From NCBI GenBank assembly GCA_002418295.1, contig DIDU01000025.1, forward strand, positions 14,766 through 21,103: a DNA stretch of 6,338 bases, written 5' to 3'. Shown here one piece after another: positions 1 to 5,932 of this stretch. The position numbers were made by a program, and so were the translations under genes. The notes beneath the pieces were generated by a model. It searched no databases. It worked only from the letters and a program-made list of their open reading frames with translations, and had not been told where the DNA came from. The DNA is from Carnobacterium sp. UBA5792. GTDB lineage: Bacteria; Bacillota; Bacilli; Lactobacillales; Carnobacteriaceae. The first letter of the stretch is position 1. Each line of letters opens with the position of its first letter.

Positions 1-10
1 TACTAGCTAA

Positions 11-54
11 TGAAAAAGACTTCCTGCAGTTTGAGCTGTAGGAAGTCTTTTTTT
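11..54 (-). terminator. Intrinsic terminator after pepF
   Basis: A 17-bp stem (13-29 with 36-52, one G-T wobble at 26/39) closes a 6-base loop at 30-35. The outer arms are A5 and T-rich, so the hairpin is followed by a T-run on either strand: five T on the minus strand and seven on the plus strand. It starts six bases past the pepF stop codon. It should end the coiA-pepF transcript and could also stop a transcript entering from the left, although no convergent gene is visible in the window. Confidence 0.9.
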
Positions 55-57
55 AGG

Positions 58-1884
58 CTATTCGTCAGTTTTCAATGTGCTTACCAATGCTTCTAATTCA
101 TTTAACCTTGTTTCAAAAACTTTCATTGCATCAGCGAGATAAGCTTTTTCCGTCATATCCACTCCTGCTTTTTTCATTACCTCGATTGGGTAATCACTGC
201 TTCCAGATTTCAAATAAGTTAAATAATTTGTCAACGCAGTGCCGCTTTTATCTTTCAAAATTTTATCAGCTAAAGCTGTTGCTGCTGAAAAACCTGTAGC
301 ATACTGATAAACATAGTAGTTATAGTAAAAATGCGGTATTCTCGACCACTCTAAAGCAATTTCTGGATCTTCTTCAACTGCTGGCCCGTAATAACGTGTA
401 TTTAGAGTGCCATAGTTCTGGTTTAAAAATTCACTAGTTAGAGGAGTTCCTTTAGCCGCTTCTTCGTGAATGAAATGTTCAAATTCCGCAAATTGTGTTT
501 GTCGGAAAATCGTTCCTTTAAACCCATCTAAATAATGATTCAAAATATAGGCACGTACCTTAGGGTCATGCTGAGTTTCCAATAGATATTCCGTCAAAAT
601 ATTTTCATTAGTTGTAGAAGCAATTTCAGCTAGGAAGATAGAATAATCGCCATAAACATACGGTTGATTAGAACGCGTAAAATAACTATGCACACTGTGT
701 CCCAGTTCATGTACAAGTGTATATAAATGGTTTAAAGAATCATGCCAGTTTAATAGAATATAAGGATTTGTTTCATAAGCGCCGGAAGAGTACGCTCCGC
801 TTCTTTTCCCAACATTTTCCACTACGTCAATCCAACGGTCTTCAAAAGCTTTTTCCAGTACAGAACGATATTCTTCACCTAATGGTTTTAATGCCTCTAA
901 AGTAGCTGTTTTTGCTTCCTCATAGGTAAATTTAATACTTGCTTCTCCTGTGATAGGTGTATATAGGTCATACATATGCAATGTATCCACTTTAAGTAAT
1001 TCTTTTCTTAATGCGACATAGCGGTGCAGCAAAGGCAACTGTTCTCCAACCACTTCTAATAGTGTATCGTAGACTTTTTCTGGAATATGACCAGCTGATA
1101 ACGCTGCTTCTCGGGCAGACTGATAATGGTGAATCGCTGCATTGTAATTATGGTATTTAACATGAGAAGAGAGCGTGCTTGCAAAAGTATTGTTCAACCC
1201 TTGATAGACTTTGTAAAGATTTTTAAATGCAGCTTCACGAACAGAACGATCTGTACTTTCTATTAATTGCCCATAAACACCATGAGACAATTGGATATCT
1301 TCTCCATTTTCATCTTTTATGGTTGGAAATTGAAGATCAGCATTATTCAAAACGTTGAACGTCCGGCTAGAAGCTCCAAAAATCTCTCCAGCTCCTGCTA
1401 AAAGTGCTTCTTCATTTGCAGATAAAACGTGTTCTCTTGAGAACGTTAATTGGTCAATAAAATGTTGGTACAATGCCAGCTCTTTATTTTCCTTTAAAAA
1501 GTCTGTTAATTTTTCTTCAGGTATTTCTAACACTTCCGGTTCAAACCAAGAAATGGCTTCTCCGATTTTAGTTGCCAATAAAGAAGCGCGATCATACATC
1601 GCTTGATAATCAGCATTTGTAGTATCCTGGTCATTTTTTAAGTGGGCATAAACGTAAATGGTCTCCAACTGATTTGAAACTTCTAAAATATATTCTATAC
1701 TTTGTAAAAAAACAGCTGAGCTTTCACCAAGTTTCCCTTTAAATTCAGCTATTTTCTCAATTTTTTGTTCTAATTCTTGATAGGATGTATAAAAGGCTTC
1801 ATCTGATTCAAAAATAATTTCTAAATCCCAAGTTAATGCTTGAGGAACTTCTTCGCGTTTTGGTAATTTTTTAGACTCATTCAT
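58..1884 (-). CDS. pepF: Oligoendopeptidase F (M3 family zinc metallopeptidase)
   Basis: This is a cytoplasmic zinc endopeptidase that cuts short and medium peptides, including those imported by Opp. The 608-residue product is the usual PepF length. It has no signal peptide or membrane segment. An N-terminal helical region (about 1-110) precedes the M3 catalytic domain. The zinc motif HELGH is at 392-396, with the third ligand probably E420 in FLAEIASTTNE. A Tyr-rich segment at 518-531 (HFYYNYYVYQYATG) matches the substrate-binding stretch of the family. The ATG is preceded by AGGAGG (1894-1899) nine bases upstream, which settles the start. The gene lies 83 bases downstream of coiA with no terminator between them, so it is probably cotranscribed, and a weak promoter of its own may lie at 1919-1947. 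The coiA-pepF linkage is also known in streptococci. The frame is intact. The family call is near certain; the exact substrate range cannot be read from sequence. Confidence 0.97.
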   Translation of the reverse strand: MNESKKLPKREEVPQALTWDLEIIFESDEAFYTSYQELEQKIEKIAEFKGKLGESSAVFLQSIEYILEVSNQLETIYVYAHLKNDQDTTNADYQAMYDRASLLATKIGEAISWFEPEVLEIPEEKLTDFLKENKELALYQHFIDQLTFSREHVLSANEEALLAGAGEIFGASSRTFNVLNNADLQFPTIKDENGEDIQLSHGVYGQLIESTDRSVREAAFKNLYKVYQGLNNTFASTLSSHVKYHNYNAAIHHYQSAREAALSAGHIPEKVYDTLLEVVGEQLPLLHRYVALRKELLKVDTLHMYDLYTPITGEASIKFTYEEAKTATLEALKPLGEEYRSVLEKAFEDRWIDVVENVGKRSGAYSSGAYETNPYILLNWHDSLNHLYTLVHELGHSVHSYFTRSNQPYVYGDYSIFLAEIASTTNENILTEYLLETQHDPKVRAYILNHYLDGFKGTIFRQTQFAEFEHFIHEEAAKGTPLTSEFLNQNYGTLNTRYYGPAVEEDPEIALEWSRIPHFYYNYYVYQYATGFSAATALADKILKDKSGTALTNYLTYLKSGSSDYPIEVMKKAGVDMTEKAYLADAMKVFETRLNELEALVSTLKTDE

Positions 1885-1893
1885 TAATATAAC

Positions 1894-1947
1894 CCTCCTA
1901 AAATTTCATCACTTTCTAATTTTAACATAACTTTTAGATAAGTGCAG
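1894..1947 (-). promoter_or_regulatory. Ribosome site and possible extended -10 promoter of pepF
   Basis: On the minus strand, TGT followed by TAAAAT (1919-1927) resembles an extended -10. The matching -35 position (1942-1947, CTGCAC) is poor. Transcription would start near 1912 and give a leader of about 28 bases that includes the strong AGGAGG at 1894-1899. The ribosome site is convincing. The promoter is only a candidate in AT-rich DNA, and pepF could depend on readthrough from coiA. Confidence 0.4.
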
Positions 1948-1967
1948 AGGAATTAGTGTTGTCTGTT

Positions 1968-3149
1968 TTATTTTTTGAAACAAGAAAAGTCTGTTAGCTT
2001 TTCTTGCTCACTTAAGTAAAAATGAGGCTCTGATAGAATCAGCCATTGATTAGGTAAAACTTCTGCTAAAATGTTACATTGAACTAATAAGTGAATAAAT
2101 GGATCGATTGCTTTTCTTTTTTCCGTTAAAGGAATCATAGGGGTCGAATAAAAAGTAAGGTGTTTATCTTTTACCATTTGTTTAAGCTGAGAAGTGATTT
2201 CCAATCTTGTGATGACAGTTCCTAAAGATTTTTTTGTAATCCATTCCAACAGAATGAATTTCCAAAAATGCGGGAGTGTTTTAATGATTAGTTTATTTTC
2301 AACCGGAAAGTAAACTTCTTGAGGAAGAGACACTAAGGAATGTCCTCGTTGATAAATATACTTTTGAAATAATACCATTTCGGTTTCCTGATACATTCTA
2401 CTGCGGTTTAAGAAATGATGACTGGCTAATAATTCTTTGGCAATGGTTTTATTTTTCATCTTTTTAAATTGGCGGTTCTGACAAGGAGTTTTTGTAACGA
2501 TATCCGTTAAAGCGGTTAATTTAGATGAAGCTAATTCAACAAGTATCTCTTTGAATGCAACTGCAGATCCTAATTGATTTTGTTGAATATCTGTACAGAT
2601 GTTCAGTTGTTCACGGTAAACATCTAAGAAAAACATACAATAACCTGATTTCTTAAATTTGTACATAAACATTCGCTGAAAGGCAGATATGCTGGAAGTG
2701 AGTTTAAATTGTGACCCGAGTACCCAATATACTTCATAGTTGTTCTTTAGATATCCCTCCGTTCTTTCGACCATTCTTTCCTGTGATAGCGAACTACATT
2801 GGAACTCAACAGCAACAGCTCTTTTTTCATTTAACCATATAAGCAGATCGGGACGTTGCTTTAATTCAGGTAAGTAGGCTTCTAATTGGCATGGGTATCC
2901 TTGTTGAATAAACCAATTGAATAAAAGCTGCTTTCCCAATACATGTTCCTCTGTTTCTCCTTCTGAAAACATTTGACAATTGGATTGAGCATAATGCGAA
3001 AAATGTGCTTGTTTTATTTTTCCTTTTTTCAAAAAAACCGGTGCTTTACATCCAGGACAACTATAGAGGTCATGTTTTGATAACTGTTTCATTATTTTTA
3101 TTTTAGCAGCATGGACATGCTTATTATCTTGGTTCAAAGCGATTAGCAT
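1968..3149 (-). CDS. coiA: Competence protein CoiA
   Basis: CoiA is needed for transformation in Streptococcus pneumoniae, where it acts at the recombination stage after DNA uptake. Its biochemical activity is not settled. The 393-residue product has an N-terminal putative zinc-binding segment with CPGC at 31-34 and HFSH at 49-52. A nuclease-like core follows: E67/E68-H69, RPD with D101, and E115-F-Q117 in VEFQCS, which is the PD-(D/E)xK pattern typical of CoiA with Gln in the last position. The C-terminal half is basic and helical and diverges in the family. The ATG has AAAGGAAG eight bases upstream. A terminator (3220-3260) separates it from mecA, so it needs its own promoter, and a ComX-box-like octamer sits 34 bases upstream. 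pepF follows without a terminator. The frame is intact and the catalytic-type residues are present. Whether this organism is naturally transformable is not shown here. Confidence 0.93.
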   Translation of the reverse strand: MLIALNQDNKHVHAAKIKIMKQLSKHDLYSCPGCKAPVFLKKGKIKQAHFSHYAQSNCQMFSEGETEEHVLGKQLLFNWFIQQGYPCQLEAYLPELKQRPDLLIWLNEKRAVAVEFQCSSLSQERMVERTEGYLKNNYEVYWVLGSQFKLTSSISAFQRMFMYKFKKSGYCMFFLDVYREQLNICTDIQQNQLGSAVAFKEILVELASSKLTALTDIVTKTPCQNRQFKKMKNKTIAKELLASHHFLNRSRMYQETEMVLFQKYIYQRGHSLVSLPQEVYFPVENKLIIKTLPHFWKFILLEWITKKSLGTVITRLEITSQLKQMVKDKHLTFYSTPMIPLTEKRKAIDPFIHLLVQCNILAEVLPNQWLILSEPHFYLSEQEKLTDFSCFKK

Positions 3150-3157
3150 TTATCACA

Positions 3158-3191
3158 CTTCCTTTTTTTGCAGTTGTTTATACTATTCGCA
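3158..3191 (-). promoter_or_regulatory. Candidate coiA promoter with ComX/SigX-box-like octamer
   Basis: The minus strand carries TGCGAATA at 3184-3191. This differs at one base from TACGAATA, the box used by the alternative sigma factor ComX in streptococci, where it occupies the -10 position. Transcription starting about 10 bases downstream would leave a leader near 25 bases that holds the ribosome site GGAAG (3158-3162). An overlapping ordinary -10 (TATAAA, 3177-3182) lacks a good -35. No other promoter stands out between the mecA terminator and coiA. The assignment is suggestive only, because similar octamers occur inside coding sequence in this window. Confidence 0.42.
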
Positions 3192-3219
3192 AACCATCAC
3201 GAATTTCTTTTAAAACTGC

Positions 3220-3260
3220 AAAAAAACTTCCGAAAAGATTGCTCTCTCGGAAGTTTTTTA
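3220..3260 (-). terminator. Intrinsic terminator after mecA
   Basis: A perfect 13-bp stem (3221-3233 with 3247-3259), with core ACTTCCGA/TCGGAAGT, encloses 13 bases. Within these an inner AGA/TCT pairing can form. On the minus strand it ends in seven T (3220-3226). It begins about 20 bases past the mecA stop, and so separates mecA from coiA. The plus strand also shows a six-T tail, so it may work in both directions. Confidence 0.9.
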
Positions 3261-3279
3261 TCTGTTGCTTAAAAAGCTA

Positions 3280-3945
3280 TTATTTAAAATAGTAGCGTGT
3301 TAACTCTAATGCACTATTTTCCATAATCAATTGTCCATGTTCAGTCAGCACACCATGAGTGATCGGCGTTTTTTCTGCAAACTCTAACGCTAAAGAAATT
3401 TCTTCTTCTACACTTCGCTCAGTAGTTTCCTCAGTAAAAAATACTAAATAAAGGAAATAACTATTTTTATAAAAGTAAAGACTAGTTGCTGCATTATCTA
3501 AATATAAGCGTTTAGATAATGAAATCATATCTTCAAATTCATTAAAACGCAAAACAACTTCTTGAGTTGGTCTTTCTATCGCATTCAAATATTCTTCAAT
3601 GTCATTTACTTGGTCATCTTCACTCAATTGTTTTTTAATGAGATCAGAAAAATTACCTGTATCAAAATTATCGGAGGCAGAAGATAGATCAATATCTTCG
3701 CTTAGTGGTCCACCCTTGCTAATGAATAATTCTAATCCATTTCCATTCGGCAACACTTGAAACGTAATTGCATCGGATTCATGGAACTGTTCATCTACAT
3801 CAACCTCTTCTAAAATACTGTAAAAGAAGTTTTCTATTTGTTTATGGTTGCCTAAAAGATCTAAAAAGGTAATGCCTCTTTCTTCTAGATCAGTACTTTC
3901 AATGAGTACACGGATTGTATTTTCATTTATATGTTCCATTTCCAT
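3280..3945 (-). CDS. mecA: Adaptor protein MecA (ClpC adaptor)
   Basis: MecA delivers substrate proteins to the ClpC ATPase for degradation by ClpCP. Known targets are ComK in Bacillus and ComX in streptococci. From the preferred start the product has 221 residues, close to the 218 of B. subtilis MecA. The N-terminal substrate-binding domain spans about 1-80 and opens with MEMEHINENTIRV, the family hallmark. A strongly acidic, low-complexity linker covers about 81-125. The C-terminal ClpC-binding domain covers about 128-221 and ends in RYYFK. A GTG at 3958-3960 would add five residues (MRCRT), but it overlaps the ribosome site GAGGTG (3953-3958), which lies seven bases before the ATG at 3943-3945, so the ATG is chosen. 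A terminator precedes the gene (after spxA) and another follows it, indicating a single-gene transcript. This MecA is unrelated to the methicillin-resistance gene of the same name. Confidence 0.96.
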   Translation of the reverse strand: MEMEHINENTIRVLIESTDLEERGITFLDLLGNHKQIENFFYSILEEVDVDEQFHESDAITFQVLPNGNGLELFISKGGPLSEDIDLSSASDNFDTGNFSDLIKKQLSEDDQVNDIEEYLNAIERPTQEVVLRFNEFEDMISLSKRLYLDNAATSLYFYKNSYFLYLVFFTEETTERSVEEEISLALEFAEKTPITHGVLTEHGQLIMENSALELTRYYFK

Positions 3946-3952
3946 AGTCCTA

Positions 3953-3958
3953 CACCTC
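3953..3958 (-). promoter_or_regulatory. Ribosome binding site that fixes the mecA start
   Basis: GAGGTG on the minus strand lies seven bases before ATG 3943-3945. The upstream in-frame GTG overlaps this element and has no ribosome site at a usual distance, so the longer reading is unlikely. The protein family also begins at this ATG. Confidence 0.85.
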
Positions 3959-3974
3959 ACTTCTTCATTTCCGC

Positions 3975-3990
3975 ATTGTCTTTTGACAAT
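3975..3990 (-). repeat. Short perfect inverted repeat in the mecA leader
   Basis: ATTGTC and GACAAT form a perfect 6-bp inverted repeat around four bases (TTTT on plus, AAAA on minus). It lies between the predicted mecA promoter and the ribosome site. It could be a small RNA hairpin or a binding site for a dimeric regulator. It has no T-run for termination, and I do not recognise it as a known operator. Confidence 0.5.
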
Positions 3991-4012
3991 AGCAGAAATA
4001 TTTATACTAATT

Positions 4013-4040
4013 ATTTTAAAGCAAATATATTAAATGTAAA
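4013..4040 (-). promoter_or_regulatory. Predicted housekeeping promoter of mecA
   Basis: On the minus strand, TTTACA (4035-4040) and TAAAAT (4013-4018) are 16 bases apart and each matches the sigma-A consensus at five of six positions. Transcription would start near 4005 and give a leader of about 60 bases carrying the inverted repeat at 3975-3990. The spxA terminator lies just upstream, which fits an independent promoter. The region is AT-rich, so alternatives exist. Confidence 0.55.
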
Positions 4041-4110
4041 GGTAAAAGTACTTAAAAACTAGCGTCTTACTAAATGTTTCCTTTTCTATCTACATTGAGT
4101 AACAGTTAAA

Positions 4111-4158
4111 TAAAAGTTCAACGTAAAATTTCTTAATGAAATTTACGTTGAACTTTAT
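4111..4158 (-). terminator. Intrinsic terminator after spxA
   Basis: A long stem of about 19 bp pairs 4113-4132 with 4138-4156. One extra A in the left arm (within 4125-4128) is bulged, and the loop is TTAAT (4133-4137). The GC-containing core is GTTCAACGT/ACGTTGAAC. The minus-strand tail is T-rich (TTTTATTTAA). It starts about 18 bases past the spxA stop and isolates spxA from mecA. The plus-strand tail is also T-containing but weaker. Confidence 0.85.
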
Positions 4159-4175
4159 TAACTTACTTTTCTTTT

Positions 4176-4574
4176 TTAATAACCCACAATTTGTTGAGCT
4201 AACTGCAATTCAAGAGCACGAACTTCTCTAGGCAAGAAGCGACGTATTTCGTCTTCGTTATATCCCACTTGTAATCTTTTGTCGTCTACCATAATTGGTC
4301 GACGCAGCAATCCGGGATTTTCCTGAATTAAAGCAAACAAGTCTAAAAGAGGAAGATTGTCTAAATCAACATCTAAATCTTGAAAAACTTTTGAACGAGT
4401 AGAAATAATTTCTTCTGTTCCGTCTTCAGTCATTCGTAAAATAGATTTTATTTCAGAAACTGATAGTGGTTCTGAAAAGATATTTCTCTCTTTATAAGTA
4501 ATGTTGTTTTCTTCCAACCAAGCACGTGCTTTGCGGCATGAAGTACAACTAGGTGATGTGTATAAAGTAACCAT
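4176..4574 (-). CDS. spxA: Redox-responsive transcriptional regulator Spx (ArsC family)
   Basis: Spx binds the alpha-subunit C-terminal domain of RNA polymerase. It turns on thiol-stress genes such as thioredoxin genes and interferes with activators at other promoters. The 132-residue product is almost collinear with B. subtilis Spx (131 residues). The redox switch C10-x2-C13 (SCTSC) is present. G52 in [14 protein letters not shown] corresponds to the residue needed for polymerase contact. R91-R92-P93 and the [17 protein letters not shown] block (100-116) match the conserved C-terminal part. The ATG has AAGGAG (4585-4590) ten bases upstream. It lies alone between terminators, next to mecA as in Bacillus. 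The strong promoter region upstream (4661-4702) suggests transcriptional control in addition to ClpXP proteolysis, which is known for the family. Lactobacillales often carry two Spx paralogues, and this sequence cannot show whether a second exists. Confidence 0.97.
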   Translation of the reverse strand: MVTLYTSPSCTSCRKARAWLEENNITYKERNIFSEPLSVSEIKSILRMTEDGTEEIISTRSKVFQDLDVDLDNLPLLDLFALIQENPGLLRRPIMVDDKRLQVGYNEDEIRRFLPREVRALELQLAQQIVGY

Positions 4575-4660
4575 ATGTTATTCTCTCCTTTTTTAGGCGG
4601 ATCGATCTAGCCAATAAAATGATTTTAATGACATCCTTAACTAACTGGCTTACAAGAACC

Positions 4661-4702
4661 ATTATACACTGTTTATAAAGAAAACGCCACCCTTTTTGTC
4701 AA
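4661..4702 (-). promoter_or_regulatory. spxA promoter region, probably two overlapping promoters
   Basis: On the minus strand a perfect -35 TTGACA (4697-4702) is followed 17 bases later by TTTATA (4674-4679), or 19 bases later by TATAAA (4672-4677). Further down a perfect -10 TATAAT (4661-4666) has only a poor -35 at the right spacing (TGGCGT, 4684-4689). The perfect -35 and the perfect -10 are 30 bases apart and so belong to different promoters. Start points near 4667 and 4654 would give leaders of roughly 80-95 bases. B. subtilis spx also uses several promoters. Which of these is active cannot be decided by eye. Confidence 0.6.
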
Positions 4703-4712
4703 TTATTTGTCA
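4695..4712 (-). repeat. Direct repeat TGACAAA x2 over the spxA -35
   Basis: The minus strand holds TGACAAA-TAAT-TGACAAA, two identical 7-mers with an 11-base period, about one helical turn. The downstream copy contains most of the predicted -35. This arrangement would suit a regulator that binds one DNA face. It resembles, but does not match, the CtsR site, whose half-sites are (A/G)GTCAAA with a 3-base spacer. Confidence 0.5.
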
Positions 4713-4927
4713 CTTTTAAGATTTTTTCCTCATTTTTTTTCCTTTTAATTGTTTCTCGTTCACATTTATCGCTTATAAATGCTGGAAAATCAATCTTTCT
4801 TTACAAAAATGTATATTTATAAACATTATCATTAAGACATTAATATAAATAACAAGAATAAGAAACATAAATACATAAACAATACATTACATTTTTATGC
4901 ATCTTTTAAGTTGTTCTAAACTTAGAA
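4703..4927. other. AT-rich intergenic stretch between oppF terminator and spxA promoter
   Basis: About 225 bases with very high AT content lie upstream of the spxA promoter. The part next to it (4714-4746) has T-tracts of 4, 6, 8 and 4 on the plus strand, spaced 8-12 bases apart, which may act as an upstream element or a bend. A 9-bp imperfect hairpin (4904-4912 with 4919-4927) adjoins the oppF terminator but has no T-run. Only tiny reading frames without ribosome sites occur. I see no convincing gene, riboswitch or structured RNA. Confidence 0.5.
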
Positions 4928-4975
4928 TAAAAAAAGCAAAGGAACTATCCGATGAACGGATTTCCTTTACTTTTT
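4928..4975 (-). terminator. Intrinsic terminator of the opp operon
   Basis: The outer stem pairs 4931-4944 with 4962-4975 around one C/A mismatch (4937/4969). After a 2-base bulge (4945-4946) it continues as ATCCG/CGGAT (4947-4951 with 4957-4961), with loop ATGAA. On the minus strand it ends in GC followed by seven T. It begins 11 bases after the oppF stop, marking oppF as the last gene of its operon. Confidence 0.92.
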
Positions 4976-4986
4976 CCAGTAATTTC

Positions 4987-5931
4987 TTATTTTTCTGTGT
5001 AACTGGCTTTCTTAGCTTTTAAAGCTGCAACATCTGATTCGCGGCAATAAACAAAATGTCCAGGTGTAATTTCCCTTAATTCTTCTGCCTCACCATTTGA
5101 TTCTCTTGGAATATATGGTGTTCTAACACGATTCCGTTCGTATTCAGGATCGGGCAATGGAACAGCAGACAGCAAACTTTCTGTATAAGGATGTAATGGA
5201 CGGTTATAAACTTCTTCAGCCGACGCTAATTCTAATAATTTCCCACTATTCATTACTCCGATACGATCACTAATATATTTTACCATTGACAAATCGTGGG
5301 CAATAAACAAGAACGTTAAATCTTTTGTTTTTTGCAATTCCATCAATAAGTTTACTACTTGGGCTTGAATAGAAACATCCAATGCAGAAATAGGCTCATC
5401 AGCAATAATAAACTTCGGCTTAACCGCTAAAGCTCTGGCAATACCGATGCGTTGTCGTTGTCCACCTGAAAACTCATGGGGATAACGAGACGCATGATCG
5501 GGATTCAGTCCAACCGTTTTAAGTAATTCATCTACTTGTTGGTTTCGGTCTTCTGTTGAAGTTGCCAAACCATGGATATCAATACCTTCAGCAATAATAT
5601 CTCGGATTTTCATTTTAGGATTTAATGAAGCATAAGGGTCTTGAAAGATCATCTGCATATCTCTTCTGAAACTCAGCATATCTTTTTTCCCTTTAATACT
5701 ATGAACTTTAGTTCCTTCAAAATCAATCTCACCAGCTGTTGGATCATAAAGACGAATGATCGAACGTCCTGTCGTTGATTTTCCTGAACCAGACTCTCCA
5801 ACTAATCCAAAAGTTTCTCCTTTATAGATATCAAAAGTTACATCATCTACTGCGCGGACTTCGTTATTCGTACCTTCATTAAAGTATTGTTTTAATCCTT
5901 TAACTTCTAAAATTTTCTCTTTTTGTTTCAT
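4987..5931 (-). CDS. oppF: Oligopeptide ABC transporter ATP-binding protein OppF
   Basis: OppF is one of the two cytoplasmic ATPases that power the oligopeptide importer, with OppD, permeases OppB and OppC and a surface binding lipoprotein. All ATPase motifs are intact in the 314-residue product: Walker A GESGSGKST (45-53), Q-loop Q97 in FQDPYASLNP, signature FSGGQRQ (154-160), Walker B FIIADEP (174-180), D-loop SALD (182-185) and switch His H212 in AHD. The OppD/OppF C-terminal extension begins near HPYT (247-250) and ends with PGHFVYC (290-296). The ATG has a strong AAGGAGG (5940-5946) that lies inside the last codons of oppD. The oppD stop and this start are separated by one base, so translation is probably coupled. 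A terminator follows at once. Some close relatives serve as signal-peptide importers (Ami/Opp), so the substrate, nutrient or signal, is open. Confidence 0.95.
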   Translation of the reverse strand: MKQKEKILEVKGLKQYFNEGTNNEVRAVDDVTFDIYKGETFGLVGESGSGKSTTGRSIIRLYDPTAGEIDFEGTKVHSIKGKKDMLSFRRDMQMIFQDPYASLNPKMKIRDIIAEGIDIHGLATSTEDRNQQVDELLKTVGLNPDHASRYPHEFSGGQRQRIGIARALAVKPKFIIADEPISALDVSIQAQVVNLLMELQKTKDLTFLFIAHDLSMVKYISDRIGVMNSGKLLELASAEEVYNRPLHPYTESLLSAVPLPDPEYERNRVRTPYIPRESNGEAEELREITPGHFVYCRESDVAALKAKKASYTEK

Positions 5932-5932
5932 T

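Noticed and set aside
59..66. One-mismatch ComX-box (GACGAATA) at the end of pepF
   Set aside because: It overlaps the last codons and stop of pepF and is followed by a terminator. No gene follows in the window.
717..905. Plus-strand open frames inside pepF, mecA and elsewhere (for example 75-299, 717-905, 1355-1606, 3848-4033)
   Set aside because: They are antisense shadows of clearly identified minus-strand genes, with no ribosome sites or recognisable protein features.
3946..3960. Longer mecA start at GTG 3958-3960
   Set aside because: It overlaps the ribosome site of the ATG at 3943-3945, and the family begins at MEMEHINENT.
3983..4010. Plus-strand TTGACA as a divergent promoter upstream of mecA
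   Set aside because: The only decent -10 (TATACT) is 14 bases away, too close, and no plus-strand gene follows.
4593..4634. 13-codon reading frame (MSLKSFYWLDRSA) in the spxA leader, ending just before the spxA ribosome site
   Set aside because: The only ribosome-site-like bases (AAGG) directly touch the ATG, so spacing is wrong, and the peptide has no attenuator-like codon runs. Conservation in relatives would be needed to revive it.
4672..4677. Possible PerR-like operator around TTATA...TATAA upstream of spxA (4662-4678)
   Set aside because: The arms are only five bases with seven between them, while a PerR box is 7-1-7. The spacing does not fit.
4840..4902. 20-codon minus-strand frame in the AT-rich gap
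   Set aside because: It has no ribosome site and an amino-acid content dominated by Tyr, Cys, Leu and Val, as expected from AT-rich noncoding DNA.
5865..5872. Exact TACGAATA ComX-box match on the minus strand
   Set aside because: It lies inside oppF codons for GTNNE, with no gene start downstream at a suitable distance. It is treated as chance and as a warning about the specificity of the coiA match.
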